From: Microvirga lenta
Lineage (GTDB): Bacteria; Pseudomonadota; Alphaproteobacteria; Rhizobiales; Beijerinckiaceae
NCBI RefSeq assembly: GCF_020532555.1
Contig: NZ_JAJBBR010000002.1
Coordinates: 310,001-374,000 of the forward strand
Reading direction: 5' to 3'
DNA: 64,000 nucleotides
Part shown: one piece after another, positions 46,952 to 60,189 of the stretch
Layout of the letters: every line of letters begins with the position of its first letter
Numbering within the stretch: position 1 is the stretch's first letter
Notes under the pieces: generated by a model
Told to the model about the DNA's origin: nothing
Database searches by the model: none
What the model saw: the letters and a program-made list of their open reading frames with translations, nothing else
Made by a program: the position numbers and the translations under genes

Positions 46952-47575
46952 CTACTCCGCCGCCACCGCCGGAACGAGCAGCTGCCGGGCGGCGGGCCCG
47001 ATCTCGCCCGCGGTCCAGTGGGGCCTGCAGACGGAGACGTAGCGGCCCTCCCCGCCGATCTCGACCACCTCGCCCGAACGCACGGCCTCGCCGTTGCGGT
47101 CGTATTTGAGGATCATGGTCGCCTTGCGCCCGCAATGGCAGAGCTGCTTGATCTCCTGGAAATCGTCGGCGAGCGCCATGATGGTGGCGATGGCGTCGCT
47201 GAAGAGCGTGCCGTAAACGTTGTTCTTCAGCCCGTAGGCCATGACCGGGACCTTGAGCTCGTCGACGATCCAGGCGAGCTGACGGACCTGGTCCGCCGTC
47301 ATGAACTGCACCTCGTCGATGAGCACCGCCGTGACCGGCCTTCTGGCGTGCTCGGCCGCCACGATGGCGTCGATGGCCTCATCCTTCCTCAACGGAATCG
47401 CATCGGCCTCGATGCCGATGCGAGACCTGACCTTGCCGACGCCGAAACGGTCGTCGATCAGGCTCGTGAACAGCAGCACGTGGCCGCCGTTCTCGATGTA
47501 GTTGTAGCGAACCTGCAGGAGATGGGTCGTCTTGCCTGCATTCATCACTGAGTAGAGGAAGTGGAGCTTGGCCAT
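46952..47575 (-). CDS. tdk: thymidine kinase
   Basis: The 207-residue protein has P-loop SVMNAGKTTHLLQ near residue 9, the catalytic Glu region IDEVQFMT near 88, and a zinc-binding HCGRKATMILKY with two Cys near 145-147 and a later Cys-x-x-His. It phosphorylates thymidine. It lies 9 bp after the lpd stop codon on the same strand, so it may be the last gene of the TCA operon. It is convergent with xerC (3-bp gap). Confidence 0.94.
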   Translation of the reverse strand: MAKLHFLYSVMNAGKTTHLLQVRYNYIENGGHVLLFTSLIDDRFGVGKVRSRIGIEADAIPLRKDEAIDAIVAAEHARRPVTAVLIDEVQFMTADQVRQLAWIVDELKVPVMAYGLKNNVYGTLFSDAIATIMALADDFQEIKQLCHCGRKATMILKYDRNGEAVRSGEVVEIGGEGRYVSVCRPHWTAGEIGPAARQLLVPAVAAE

Positions 47576-47584
47576 GCGCCGATC

Positions 47585-48985
47585 CTACATGTGGATCGCG
47601 CGCTTTTCGACGGCGAGCGCCGCTTCCTTCACAGCTTCCGCAAGCGTCGGGTGCGCATGGCAGGTCCGGGCCATGTCCTCGGAGGAGGCGCCGAACTCCA
47701 TGGCGATGGCCGCCTCGTGGATGAGGTTGCCGGCTTCCGGACCGATGATGTGGACGCCCAGCACCTTGTCGGTGTTGGCGTCGGCCAGGATCTTCACGAA
47801 GCCGTCCGTGGTGCGGTTGACCTTGGCGCGGCCGTTGGCCGTGAAGGGGAACTTGCCGGCATTGAAGGCGATGCCCGCGCTCTTAAGCTCCTCTTCCGTC
47901 TTTCCGACCGAGGCGACCTCGGGGAAGGTGTAGACCACGCTCGGGATCACGTCGTAGTTCACGTGACCGGCCTTGCCGGCCAGGATCTCGGCCACGGCGA
48001 CGCCCTCGTCCTCCGCCTTGTGGGCGAGCATGGGCCCCGCGATCACGTCGCCGATGGCATAGATGCCGGGAACGTTGGTGGCGAAATGGGCGTCCGTGAC
48101 GATGCGGCCACGATTGTCCTTGGCGACGCCGGCCTCGTCGAGGCCGAGCCCTTCCGTGTAGGGCACGCGGCCGATGGCGACGAGCACCACGTCCGCCTCG
48201 ATGGTTTCCGCATTGCCGCCGGCGGCGGGCTCGAAGGTGAGCGTCGCGCCCTTGCCGGTCTTCTCGACCTTCGTGACCTTGGCGCCGAGCTTGAACTGGA
48301 AGCCCTGCTTGCCGAGGATGCGCTGGAACTGCTTGGCCACTTCGGCATCCATGCCGGGCAGGATGCGGTCGAGATACTCGACCACCGTCACCTCGGCGCC
48401 GAGGCGGCGCCACACGGAGCCGAGCTCCAGGCCGATGACGCCCGCGCCGATGACCACGAGGCGCTTCGGCACGTTGTCCAGCTCGAGAGCGCCCGTGGAG
48501 GACACGACGACCTTCTCGTCGATCTCGATGCCCGGAAGGCGGGTGACGTCCGAACCGGTGGCGATGACCACGTTCTTGGTCTCGAGGGTCTGGGTGGAGC
48601 CGTCCTCGGCCTTCACCTCGACCTTGCCGGGAGCCGTGATGCGTCCGGTGCCCACGAAGGCGTCGATCTTGTTCTTCTTGAGCAGGAACTCGACGCCCTT
48701 GGTGTTGCCGTCGACGCCTTCCTGCTTGAAGGCCTGCATCTTCTTGAGGTCGAGGCTCGGGGCGCTCACGCCGATGCCGAGATCGGCGAAGTGGTCCCGC
48801 GCATCCTCGAACATGTGCGAGGCGTGCAGGAGCGCCTTGGAGGGGATGCAGCCCACATTCAGGCAGGTGCCGCCATGGGTCTTGCGCTTCTCGACGACGG
48901 CCGTCTTGAGGCCGAGCTGGGCGGCGCGGATGGCGCAGACATAGCCGCCGGGGCCGGTGCCGATGACGATGAGATCGTAGGACAT
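47585..48985 (-). CDS. lpd: dihydrolipoyl dehydrogenase (E3)
   Basis: The 466-residue flavoprotein has the FAD motif [19 protein letters not shown], the redox disulfide [16 protein letters not shown] near residue 40, and the active-site His in [14 protein letters not shown] near 443. It reoxidises lipoamide of the 2-oxoglutarate dehydrogenase complex. The ATG at 48985 has GGAG about 8 bp upstream. It is separated from sucB by a 121-bp gap filled by a repeat. Confidence 0.97.
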   Translation of the reverse strand: MSYDLIVIGTGPGGYVCAIRAAQLGLKTAVVEKRKTHGGTCLNVGCIPSKALLHASHMFEDARDHFADLGIGVSAPSLDLKKMQAFKQEGVDGNTKGVEFLLKKNKIDAFVGTGRITAPGKVEVKAEDGSTQTLETKNVVIATGSDVTRLPGIEIDEKVVVSSTGALELDNVPKRLVVIGAGVIGLELGSVWRRLGAEVTVVEYLDRILPGMDAEVAKQFQRILGKQGFQFKLGAKVTKVEKTGKGATLTFEPAAGGNAETIEADVVLVAIGRVPYTEGLGLDEAGVAKDNRGRIVTDAHFATNVPGIYAIGDVIAGPMLAHKAEDEGVAVAEILAGKAGHVNYDVIPSVVYTFPEVASVGKTEEELKSAGIAFNAGKFPFTANGRAKVNRTTDGFVKILADANTDKVLGVHIIGPEAGNLIHEAAIAMEFGASSEDMARTCHAHPTLAEAVKEAALAVEKRAIHM

Positions 48986-49002
48986 TTCTTGTCTCCACTT
49001 AA

Positions 49003-49095
49003 CGTCATGCCCGGACTTGATCCGGGCATCCACGTCTTGGCTCTGGGTTCGAAGGCGTGGAGGGCCGGGAGGAGCCCGGCCGCGACGCGAAAATT
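49003..49095. repeat. palindromic intergenic repeat between lpd and sucB
   Basis: ATGCCCGGA (49007-49015) and TCCGGGCAT (49021-49029) are perfect arms with a 5-nt loop. GGCCGGG (49063-49069) and CCCGGCC (49075-49081) form a second hairpin. The form resembles dispersed REP-like units of Hyphomicrobiales. Genome copy number cannot be checked from this window. Confidence 0.6.
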
Positions 49096-49106
49096 GATGG
49101 TCGGGC

Positions 49107-50336
49107 TTACAGGTCCAGGACGAGGCGCGCCGGATCTTCCAGCGCCTCCTTCACGCGGACCAGGAAGGTCACGGCCTCCTTGCCGTCGACGATGCGGTGA
49201 TCGTAGGACAGCGCCAGATACATCATCGGGCGCACCACGATCTGGCCGTTCTTGACCACCGGACGGTCCTCGATGCGGTGCATGCCCAGGATGCCCGACT
49301 GGGGAGCGTTCAGGATCGGCGTCGACATCAGCGAGCCGTAGATGCCGCCGTTGGTGATGGTGAAGGTGCCGCCCTGCATCTCGTCGATGGAGAGCTTGCC
49401 GTCACGGGCGCGGCGGCCGAAATCGGCGATCTTCTTCTCGATGCCGGCGACCGAGAGGTCGTCCGCGTCCCGCACCACCGGAACCACGAGGCCCTTCTCG
49501 GTGCCGACGGCGATGCCGATGTGGTAGTAGTTCTTGTAGACGATGTCCTGACCGTCGATCTCGGCGTTGACCGCCGGAACGTCCTTGAGCGCCTGGATCA
49601 CCGCCTTGGTGAAGAAGCCCATGAAACCGAGCTTGGTGCCGTGCTTCTTCTCGAACACGTCCTTGTACTGGCTGCGCAGCGACATGACCGCGCTCATGTC
49701 CACGTCGTTGAACGTGGTGAGCATGGCGGCGGTGTTCTGCGCGTCCTTCAGGCGGCGCGCGATGGTCTGGCGCAGCTTGGTCATGCGCACGCGCTCTTCA
49801 CGCTCCGCGTCGGTCGGGGCGGAGGGTGCGCGCATCTGGGCCGGAGCGCTCGGGGCCTGGGCCGCCGCGCCGCCGGTGGCGATGGCCGCCAGCATGTCGC
49901 CCTTGGTCACGCGGCCGTCCTTGCCGGTGCCGGGGACCTGCGAGGGATCGACGCCGCTCTCGGCCGCGATGCGGCCGACGGCGGGACCGTGGTCCTTCGC
50001 GGCGCCCGGAGCTGCGGGAGCCGGGGCAGGAGCGGCCTTGGGCGCTTCGGTCTTCGGAGCATCCGCCTTGGGGGCAGCCGCCGGGGCAGCGGCAGCGCCG
50101 CCTTCCACGATGGAGCCCAGCACGGCGCCGGGGGTGACCGTCTCGCCGTCCTTGGCCAGGATATCGCCGAGGGTGCCGCTCGCCGGGGCGTTCACCTCGA
50201 GGGTCACCTTGTCGGTTTCGAGCTCGAGAACGGGCTCGTCGGCCTTGACGGCTTCGCCGGGCTTCTTGAACCAGCGGCCGATGGTGGCCTCTGAGACGGA
50301 TTCACCAAGGGTGGGTACGCGGATTTCGGTCGCCAT
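49107..50336 (-). CDS. sucB: 2-oxoglutarate dehydrogenase E2 (dihydrolipoyllysine-residue succinyltransferase)
   Basis: The 409-residue protein has a lipoyl domain with [11 protein letters not shown] near residue 38, an Ala/Pro-rich linker (about 80-110), a peripheral-subunit binding domain ([27 protein letters not shown]), and the catalytic HRIVDGKEA near 380. It transfers succinyl groups to CoA. The ATG at 50336 matches homologous starts; upstream residues in the frame are not conserved. Confidence 0.97.
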   Translation of the reverse strand: MATEIRVPTLGESVSEATIGRWFKKPGEAVKADEPVLELETDKVTLEVNAPASGTLGDILAKDGETVTPGAVLGSIVEGGAAAAPAAAPKADAPKTEAPKAAPAPAPAAPGAAKDHGPAVGRIAAESGVDPSQVPGTGKDGRVTKGDMLAAIATGGAAAQAPSAPAQMRAPSAPTDAEREERVRMTKLRQTIARRLKDAQNTAAMLTTFNDVDMSAVMSLRSQYKDVFEKKHGTKLGFMGFFTKAVIQALKDVPAVNAEIDGQDIVYKNYYHIGIAVGTEKGLVVPVVRDADDLSVAGIEKKIADFGRRARDGKLSIDEMQGGTFTITNGGIYGSLMSTPILNAPQSGILGMHRIEDRPVVKNGQIVVRPMMYLALSYDHRIVDGKEAVTFLVRVKEALEDPARLVLDL

Positions 50337-50397
50337 GATCGTCTTATCGCTTCGGGGGCTTTCGCCCGTTGAAAAGGTTTGAGGCAATTCGCGGCGT

Positions 50398-53358
50398 TCA
50401 GGCCGCGAACGCCTCGTCGAGGAATGCCTGGAGCTGAGCCTGGTGCTTGGACATCAGGCCGGTGGCGGTGGCGGCGGAGGCGGCGCGGCCCACGTAGCGG
50501 GGACGGTCCACCTTGCTGCCTGCGGTCTTGAGAACCCATTCGAGATAGGGCTCGACGAAGGTCCAGGAGCCCATGTTCTTCGGCTCTTCCTGGCACCACA
50601 CCACGTCGGCCTTCTTGAAGCGGGCGAGCTCCGCCGCCAGCGACTTCGCCGGGAACGGATAGAGCTGCTCGACGCGCATCAGGTAGACGTCGTCGATGCC
50701 GCGCTTCTCGCGTTCCTCGAACAGGTCGTAATAGACCTTGCCCGTGCAGATCACCACGCGCCGGATCTTGTCGTCCTTGACGAGCTTGACGCCCTCGGCC
50801 TGGCGCTGCGCATCGTCGTGCAGAACCCGGTGGAACGAGGTGCCCTCCGCGATATCGTCGAGGCGCGAGACGCAGCGCTTGTGGCGCAGCAGCGACTTCG
50901 GCGTCATCAGGATCAGCGGCTTGCGGAACTCGCGCTTGAGCTGACGGCGCAGGACGTGGAAGTAGTTCGACGGGGTCGAGCAGTAGGCGACCTGCATGTT
51001 GTCCTCGGCGCACATCTGCAGCCAGCGCTCGAGGCGGGCCGAGGAGTGCTCGGGACCCTGGCCTTCGTAGCCGTGCGGCAGGAGGCAGACGAGGCCCGAC
51101 ATGCGCAGCCACTTGCGCTCGCCCGACGAGATGAACTGGTCGAACACCACCTGGGCGCCGTTGGCGAAGTCGCCGAACTGGGCTTCCCACAGGGTCAGGG
51201 CATTCGGCTCGGAGAGGGTGTAGCCGTACTCGAAGCCGAGCACCGCCTCCTCGGAGAGCATCGAGTTGATGACCTCGTAGCGGGCCTGATCCTCGCGGAT
51301 GTGGTTGAGAGGCGTGTAGCGCTCCTCGTTCTCCTGGTCGGTAAGGACCGAGTGGCGCTGCGAGAAGGTGCCGCGCTCCACGTCCTGGCCGGACAGGCGG
51401 ACCCGGTGCCCTTCCAGCAGGAGCGAGCCGAAGGCGAGCGCCTCGGCCATGGCCCAGTCGAGCCCCTCGCCGGTCTCCATCATCTTCTTGCGGTTGTCGA
51501 GGAAGCGCTGGATCGTGCGGTGGACGTGGAAGCCCTCCGGCACGGAGGTGAGCGCCTTCGCGATGTCCTTCAGGGTCTCGACGGAAACGCCGGTCTGGCC
51601 GCGACGCGGATCGTCCATGTCCTCGCGCACCGCCTTGAGGCCGGCCCAGCGGCCGTCGAGCCAGTCCGCCTTGTTGGGCTTGTAGCTGGAAGCGATGTCG
51701 AACTCGGTGTCGAGCTTGGAGCGCCAGGCGCTCCTCATCTCGTCGAACTCGGCCTGCGTCACGGTTCCGTCGGCGAGGAGCTTCTGGGAATAGAGCTCCA
51801 CGATCGACGGGTGCGACCGGATCTTGCGGTACATGAGCGGCTGGGTGAAGGACGGCTCGTCGCCCTCGTTATGGCCGAAGCGACGGTAGCAGAACATGTC
51901 GATCACGACAGGCTTCTGGAACTTCTGCCGATACTCGGTCGCGACCTTCGCGGCGAAGACCACGGCCTCCGGATCGTCGCCGTTCACGTGGAAGATCGGC
52001 GCCTCGACCATCTTCGCCACGTCCGACGGATAGGGCGAGGAACGGGAGAAGCGCGGATCGGTGGTGAAGCCGATCTGGTTGTTGATGATGAAGTGGATCG
52101 AGCCGCCCGTGCGGTGCCCGCGCAGGCCCGAAAGCCCGAGGCACTCGGCGACCACGCCCTGGCCCGCGAAGGCCGCGTCGCCGTGGATGAGCAGCGGCAT
52201 GACCGGGGTGCGGTTCTCCGGCGTGCAGCCGTGCTGGTCCTGCTTGGCGCGGACCTTTCCGAGCACCACCGGGTCGACGATCTCGAGGTGCGACGGGTTG
52301 GCGGTGAGCGAGAGGTGGACGTTGTTGCCGTCGAAGGTGCGGTCGGAGGACGCGCCCAGATGGTACTTCACGTCGCCGGAGCCCTCCACGTCGTCGGGCG
52401 CGAAGGAACCGCCCTTGAACTCGTGGAACAGGGCGCGGTGCGGCTTGCCCATGACCTGGGTCAGCACGTTGAGGCGGCCGCGATGGGCCATGCCGAGCAC
52501 GATCTCCTTCACGCCGAGATTGCCGCCGCGCTTGATGATCTGCTCGAGCGCCGGAATCAGCGACTCGCCGCCGTCGAGGCCGAAGCGCTTGGTGCCGGTG
52601 TATTTCAGGTCGAGGAACTTCTCGAAGCCTTCGGCCTCCACGAGCTTGTTGAGGATGGCGCGCTTGCCCTCCTTCGTGAAGGTGATCTCCTTGTCCGGCC
52701 CCTCGATGCGCTCCTGGAGCCACGCCTTCTCGACGGGGTCGGAGATGTGCATGAACTCGACGCCGAGGGTGTGGCAGTAGGTGCGCTCCAGGATTCCGAC
52801 GATCTCGCGGATCGTGCCGAATTCGAGGCCGAGCACGTTGTCGAGGAAGATCTTGCGGTCCCAGTCGGCCTCCGTGAAGCCGTAATGGGACGGATGCAGC
52901 TCCTGATCGTTCGGGCGCGGATTGATGTCGAGCGGGTCGAGCTTGGCGTGCAGGTGGCCGCGCACGCGATAGGCGCGGATCAGCATGATGGCACGCACGG
53001 AGTCGCGGGTCGCCTGCTGCACGTCGGCCTGGCTGATCTCGGCGCCCTTGGCCTGAGCCTTCGCCTTGATCTTGTCGCCGACCGCCTTCTCGACCTGGGC
53101 CCAATTGCCGTCGAGGGCGGAGACGAGCTCGCCGTTGGCCGGGATGGGCCAGTTGGGCCGCTTCCAGGACGCGCCGCGGGCGTTCTTCTCGACCGCCTGC
53201 TTGTCGTCCTTCAATGCGCCGAAGAAAGCCTGCCACTCGGCGTCCACCGAAGATGGATCCTTCTCGTAGCGGGCATAGAGATCCTCGATGTAGGGCGCGT
53301 TCGCCCCATAGAGGAAAGCGGTGTTGAGGAACGTTTCGTTGGCGTCCTGGCGTGCCAT
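50398..53358 (-). CDS. sucA: 2-oxoglutarate dehydrogenase E1 (decarboxylating)
   Basis: The 986-residue thiamine-diphosphate enzyme has an N-terminal E1o segment ([20 protein letters not shown]), the cofactor motif [18 protein letters not shown] near 398 and [11 protein letters not shown] near 430, and the C-terminal [10 protein letters not shown] near 930. It decarboxylates 2-oxoglutarate. A 62-bp gap containing a hairpin separates it from sucD. Confidence 0.98.
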   Translation of the reverse strand: MARQDANETFLNTAFLYGANAPYIEDLYARYEKDPSSVDAEWQAFFGALKDDKQAVEKNARGASWKRPNWPIPANGELVSALDGNWAQVEKAVGDKIKAKAQAKGAEISQADVQQATRDSVRAIMLIRAYRVRGHLHAKLDPLDINPRPNDQELHPSHYGFTEADWDRKIFLDNVLGLEFGTIREIVGILERTYCHTLGVEFMHISDPVEKAWLQERIEGPDKEITFTKEGKRAILNKLVEAEGFEKFLDLKYTGTKRFGLDGGESLIPALEQIIKRGGNLGVKEIVLGMAHRGRLNVLTQVMGKPHRALFHEFKGGSFAPDDVEGSGDVKYHLGASSDRTFDGNNVHLSLTANPSHLEIVDPVVLGKVRAKQDQHGCTPENRTPVMPLLIHGDAAFAGQGVVAECLGLSGLRGHRTGGSIHFIINNQIGFTTDPRFSRSSPYPSDVAKMVEAPIFHVNGDDPEAVVFAAKVATEYRQKFQKPVVIDMFCYRRFGHNEGDEPSFTQPLMYRKIRSHPSIVELYSQKLLADGTVTQAEFDEMRSAWRSKLDTEFDIASSYKPNKADWLDGRWAGLKAVREDMDDPRRGQTGVSVETLKDIAKALTSVPEGFHVHRTIQRFLDNRKKMMETGEGLDWAMAEALAFGSLLLEGHRVRLSGQDVERGTFSQRHSVLTDQENEERYTPLNHIREDQARYEVINSMLSEEAVLGFEYGYTLSEPNALTLWEAQFGDFANGAQVVFDQFISSGERKWLRMSGLVCLLPHGYEGQGPEHSSARLERWLQMCAEDNMQVAYCSTPSNYFHVLRRQLKREFRKPLILMTPKSLLRHKRCVSRLDDIAEGTSFHRVLHDDAQRQAEGVKLVKDDKIRRVVICTGKVYYDLFEEREKRGIDDVYLMRVEQLYPFPAKSLAAELARFKKADVVWCQEEPKNMGSWTFVEPYLEWVLKTAGSKVDRPRYVGRAASAATATGLMSKHQAQLQAFLDEAFAA

Positions 53359-53386
53359 GGCAATGCTCGATTCAAATGTGCGAATT

Positions 53387-53412
53387 GGCCGCCTCGGCCT
53401 TGCGGGGCGGCC
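53387..53412 (-). promoter_or_regulatory. intercistronic hairpin between sucD and sucA
   Basis: GGCCGCC (53387-53393) and GGCGGCC (53406-53412) are perfect 7-bp arms with a 12-nt loop. It lies 8 nt after the sucD stop and about 28 nt before the sucA ATG. No T-run follows, so it may affect mRNA processing rather than termination. Confidence 0.4.
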
Positions 53413-53420
53413 TATTTTCC

Positions 53421-54308
<888 letters not shown>

Positions 54309-54320
54309 CAGCTCGAAACC

Positions 54321-55520
<1,200 letters not shown>

Positions 55521-55586
55521 GAGCTTTTCTCTTCCGTCGTCCCGCGAGAGCCCGAGGCAAACGGGGACCGTTATCAGTGTAGGCTC

Positions 55587-56606
<1,020 letters not shown>

Positions 56607-56634
56607 TCAGAAATGGGTCTGCTTCAAGCCAACA

Positions 56635-56660
56635 AAAGGTTAAAGCGCAAGGACTTGCGC
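56635..56660 (-). terminator. weak terminator after the TetR gene
   Basis: GCGCAAG (56645-56651) and CTTGCGC (56654-56660) form a short hairpin; on the minus strand TTTAACCTTTT follows. It could end the zapE-tetR transcript before mdh. Confidence 0.4.
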
Positions 56661-56777
56661 CCCCTGGGCCCCTTCGAACGGGCAGAGCGCGGCAATTTCC
56701 CGTGGCAAGGCAAGGGGTTAGGGATCGTAACCACGTCGGGATTAATGTGTTACAATTTCCTTAATTTGTCATTCGCG

Positions 56778-57410
56778 TCACAAGATACCATGCGACAGGG
56801 TCCGCTGGACGACCCGCACGACGGCCGCCAGACGCAGGTCGAGGATGTCCTTCGGGACGTCGACGTCCAGCCTGACGTTCAAGGGATTGATGAAGCGATA
56901 AGCGGCGTCGCTGACGAAGCCGATGGCGCGCTCCCGGTCGCGCGGCTCGAACTTGCCCGTGGCAATTCCTTCGTCGATCACCCGCTCGATGAGCTGGCGC
57001 ATCCGCGCCCGGTGCTTGCGCACGAGGGGGCGGGAGGTCTCCGTGGCGGTGCAATAGACGTCGAAAAGGTGGCGGTTTTCGATCAGGAGGTCCCGGTGCA
57101 TCTGGGACCAGGCATGGATGAGGCGCTCCAGCTTGTCGTCGGCCGGATCGGGCGCATCGGCGATGCCGGCGATCAGGGCCTCAAGGGATTTGAGCCACTG
57201 CCCGGCGACCGCATCGATGAGGGCGGCCTTGGAGGTGAAGTAACGATAGACGTTGGCATGAGTCATGCCGGCGGCGTCGGCGATATCGACCACGGTGATC
57301 TGCCGCGGGCCGAAGCGCTTCAGATGATCGGCCGCGATGGCGAGCAGGCGGCTGTCGGGCGGGGTGGCCGCCTCGGCGAGGCGCGCGGAGCCGCCCCTCG
57401 GCCGCTTCAT
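56778..57410 (-). CDS. TetR-family transcription regulator
   Basis: The 210-residue protein has an N-terminal helix-turn-helix (ITVVDIADAAGMTHANVYRYFTSKAALIDAV near residue 38) and a ligand-binding C-terminal domain. Its start overlaps the zapE stop (ATGA), so translation is coupled to zapE. Target genes are unknown; mdh is the next downstream gene. Confidence 0.87.
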   Translation of the reverse strand: MKRPRGGSARLAEAATPPDSRLLAIAADHLKRFGPRQITVVDIADAAGMTHANVYRYFTSKAALIDAVAGQWLKSLEALIAGIADAPDPADDKLERLIHAWSQMHRDLLIENRHLFDVYCTATETSRPLVRKHRARMRQLIERVIDEGIATGKFEPRDRERAIGFVSDAAYRFINPLNVRLDVDVPKDILDLRLAAVVRVVQRTLSHGIL

Positions 57411-58591
57411 GTCTCGACGAGTCCGGTCGAGTGCCCGGTATCCGAGCGACCGTGCGGCTGGCCGAGATACTCCTCCGAGCGCATCTCGATGAGACGCGAG
57501 ACGGTCCTGTCGAACTCGAACACCTCGCGTCCGGTCTCAGCCTTGTAGAGGTCCGGCGCCTCGGCCTCGGCGGAGGCGAGAAGCTTCACATGGGCATCGT
57601 ACAGAGCATCGATGAGCGTGATGAACCGCTTGGCTTCGTTGCGCCGCTCGAACCCCATGCGGGGGATGTCCTCGAGGATGACCGTGTGGAACTCGTTGGC
57701 GATGGTCAGGTAGTCGGCGGCACCGAGGGGTTTGGAGCAGAGATCCGCAAAGCCGAAGCGTGCGACGCCGCCCGCGGCCTGGGGAACCTCGACCGGGTGC
57801 CCCTTCACGGTGAGGGTCACGGGCTCGCCTTGCGGGCGGCCGGTGAGCCGGCGGAAGGCCAGGGTCAGCGCCTCGTGGGAGCGGGCATCGGCGGGGGTGT
57901 AGTAGACCGGGCTTCCGGCCAGCTTTTCCAAGCGGAAATCCGTGCGGGCATCGAGGCGGACGATCTCCATCCGCTCCTTCAGCAGCGCGATGAAGGGCAG
58001 GAACAGAGTGCGGTTCAAGCCGCCCTCGTAGAGCCGGTCCGGCTCCACGTTGGAGGTGGCGACGACCACCACCCCATGGGCGAAAAGCGCCGTGAAGAGG
58101 CGTCCCAGGATCATGGCGTCGGCGATGTCGGTGACGGTGAACTCGTCGAAGCACAGGACCCAGGCCTCGTTGGCAAGGACCTCGGCCACGGGCCCGATGG
58201 GGTCGTCCCCCCTCACCTCGCCCGACTTGAGCTTCTGCCGCCAGAGATGGATGCGCTCGTGGACGTCGGCCATGAAGGCGTGGAAGTGGACCCGGCGCTT
58301 GCGCCTGACCGGCAGCGCCTCGAAGAAGAGGTCCATGAGCATGGTCTTGCCGCGCCCGACCGAGCCCCAGACATAGAGGCCCCTAGGGGGCGGCGGACTG
58401 CGCTTGCCGAAGAGGCGGCCCAGGGCGCTGGGCTTGCGCGCCAGCCGCATCCCTTCGAGGCTCTGCGCGAGCGCCTCGAAATGCCGCAGCAGCGCGACCT
58501 GGGCGGGGTCGCGCTCGATGGCTTCGGCGGCCACGAGAGCCTCGTAGCGCGCCGTGATGGAGCTGGGCGATGGGTGCTGGGTGTCGTTCAC
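57407..58591 (-). CDS. zapE: cell division protein ZapE (AFG1-like ATPase)
   Basis: The 394-residue P-loop ATPase has GSVGRGKTMLMD near residue 73 and the acidic CFDEFTVTDIADAM near 145, the AFG1/ZapE signature. It is thought to aid FtsZ-ring constriction or membrane-protein turnover under stress. The GTG at 58591 is chosen for length; a TTG at 58627 extends it by 12 residues. Confidence 0.88.
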   Translation of the reverse strand: MNDTQHPSPSSITARYEALVAAEAIERDPAQVALLRHFEALAQSLEGMRLARKPSALGRLFGKRSPPPPRGLYVWGSVGRGKTMLMDLFFEALPVRRKRRVHFHAFMADVHERIHLWRQKLKSGEVRGDDPIGPVAEVLANEAWVLCFDEFTVTDIADAMILGRLFTALFAHGVVVVATSNVEPDRLYEGGLNRTLFLPFIALLKERMEIVRLDARTDFRLEKLAGSPVYYTPADARSHEALTLAFRRLTGRPQGEPVTLTVKGHPVEVPQAAGGVARFGFADLCSKPLGAADYLTIANEFHTVILEDIPRMGFERRNEAKRFITLIDALYDAHVKLLASAEAEAPDLYKAETGREVFEFDRTVSRLIEMRSEEYLGQPHGRSDTGHSTGLVET

Positions 58592-58632
58592 AAGACGACC
58601 GTTACCGCCGTCATGCCCCAAGGGCAAATGCC

Positions 58633-59220
58633 TTATCGTCCCAAGGACAGGGGAGCGCCGGATTTCGCCAGAACGCCGCTCAGCGAACCCGACGAGCCGC
58701 GCAGGCGCGCCGCGACGGAGCCGCCGGTCTGGTAGAGATAGACCTCACCGTCCCGGTAGTCCCACGCGTTGATCCGCGCTAGATCCTGGTTGGAGCATCC
58801 TGACGTGGAGGCCCGGTAGAGATCCAGGGCGGGCGTGCTCGAAAGCTGGACGCGGCAGGTTCCGCCGGAGGCGTCCCGGGCGGTCCAGCCGCCGACCATG
58901 GAAGTGCGGCTCGCGGGAGCGGCCGGCGCGGGAGCCGGCGCCGCGGCGGGCGGCAGGCCCGCCACGTCGGTCCCGCCGGGCATCATGGTTCCGGGCGCGC
59001 CTTCCGGAGGAGGCAGCGGCTGGCCGTCGATGGGCGGCAGCGGAGAGGACGTGATCGGCCCCGAGGGGACGGCCTCGACGGGATCGGGCGTCATGACGGG
59101 CGCTGCGTTCGCGCTGCGGACGGGCGACGATCCGAAGCCGCCGATCCGGGCCGAGGAGCATGCGCCGAGCGCCAATGCGGAGCATAGCGTTGCGGTCATG
59201 ATCCAGGTGGTGCTCTTCAT
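58633..59220 (-). CDS. AprI/Inh-type metalloprotease inhibitor-like lipoprotein
   Basis: The 195-residue protein has a lipoprotein signal (lipobox LALGAC near residue 17), a Pro/Ala-rich linker (about 40-105) and a C-terminal beta-barrel-like domain (MVGGWTARDASGGTCRVQLSS, then two Cys-containing loops) resembling AprI/Inh inhibitors. Those inhibitors block serralysin-type proteases; the target here is unknown. The ATG at 59220 has GAGGA 5 bp upstream; in-frame ATGs at 59223 and 59232 are possible. Confidence 0.78.
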   Translation of the reverse strand: MKSTTWIMTATLCSALALGACSSARIGGFGSSPVRSANAAPVMTPDPVEAVPSGPITSSPLPPIDGQPLPPPEGAPGTMMPGGTDVAGLPPAAAPAPAPAAPASRTSMVGGWTARDASGGTCRVQLSSTPALDLYRASTSGCSNQDLARINAWDYRDGEVYLYQTGGSVAARLRGSSGSLSGVLAKSGAPLSLGR

Positions 59221-59341
59221 CATCGTCCTCATGCTTGGCCGTATGTGACATTGCCCATGGGCGGACACGTTTCAAGCACAGGTTGGAGGGTGTGCCTAGG
59301 AGCCGGGTCCGCGCCGGGACCTCAAAGTATGGAGGCAGGCC

Positions 59342-59370
59342 AAAAAATAAAGGCGCCGGAGGCGCCTTTT
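59342..59370 (-). terminator. terminator of the sdh operon
   Basis: GGCGCC (59352-59357) and GGCGCC (59361-59366) flanked by A and T runs form a hairpin with a 3-nt loop. On the minus strand TTTATTTTTT follows. It lies 24 bp after the sdhB stop codon. Confidence 0.85.
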
Positions 59371-59393
59371 CGATGAAGTGTTGCGAGGAAGCG

Positions 59394-60176
59394 TCACACC
59401 GCCCGCGCGACCATCATCTTCTTGATCTCGGCGATGGCCTTGGCCGGGTTCAGGCCCTTGGGGCAGGTGTTGGCGCAGTTCATGATCGTGTGGCAGCGGT
59501 AGAGCCGGAACGGGTCATGAAGGTTGTCCAGGCGCTCGCCCGTGGATTCGTCGCGGGAATCGATGAGCCAGCGATAGGCCTGGAGCAGGGCCGCGGGGCC
59601 CAGGAACCGGTCGCCGTTCCACCAGTAGCTCGGGCACGAGGTGGTGCAGCAGGCGCAGAGAATGCACTCGTACAGGCCGTCGAGCTTGGAGCGCTCCTCG
59701 GGAGTCTGGCGCCATTCGGTCTCGGGCTCGGCGGTCTCCGTCTGCAGCCAGGGCTCGATTGCGGCGTGCTGGGCGAAGAAGCTCGTGAGGTCAGGCACGA
59801 GGTCCTTCAGCACCGGCATGTGCGGCAGGGGATAGATCTTGATGGTGTCCCCGTCGCAATCGTCCATGCCGAGGGTGCAGGCCAGCGTGTTCTTGCCCAT
59901 GATGTTCATGGCGCAGGAACCGCAGATGCCCTCGCGGCAGGAGCGGCGGAAGGTCAGGGTCGAGTCGACGTTGTTCTTGATCCAGATGAGGGCATCGAGA
60001 ACCATCGGGCCGCAATCGTCCCGGTCGACATAGTAGGTGTCGATGCGGGGATTGGCGCCGTCGTCCGGATTCCAGCGGTAGATGCGGAATTCCTGGACGT
60101 TGCCGGATGCCGAAGGCTTCGGCCAGGCCTTGCCCTCGGTGTATTTGGAGTTCTTGGGAAGCGTGAACTGAGCCAT
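59394..60176 (-). CDS. sdhB: succinate dehydrogenase iron-sulfur subunit
   Basis: The 260-residue protein has the [2Fe-2S] motif CREGICGSC near residue 63 and two C-terminal clusters, [12 protein letters not shown] near 150 and [11 protein letters not shown] near 238. It passes electrons from SdhA to quinone. It is last in sdhCDAB. Confidence 0.98.
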   Translation of the reverse strand: MAQFTLPKNSKYTEGKAWPKPSASGNVQEFRIYRWNPDDGANPRIDTYYVDRDDCGPMVLDALIWIKNNVDSTLTFRRSCREGICGSCAMNIMGKNTLACTLGMDDCDGDTIKIYPLPHMPVLKDLVPDLTSFFAQHAAIEPWLQTETAEPETEWRQTPEERSKLDGLYECILCACCTTSCPSYWWNGDRFLGPAALLQAYRWLIDSRDESTGERLDNLHDPFRLYRCHTIMNCANTCPKGLNPAKAIAEIKKMMVARAV

Positions 60177-60189
60177 CTTACGTTCTTCC

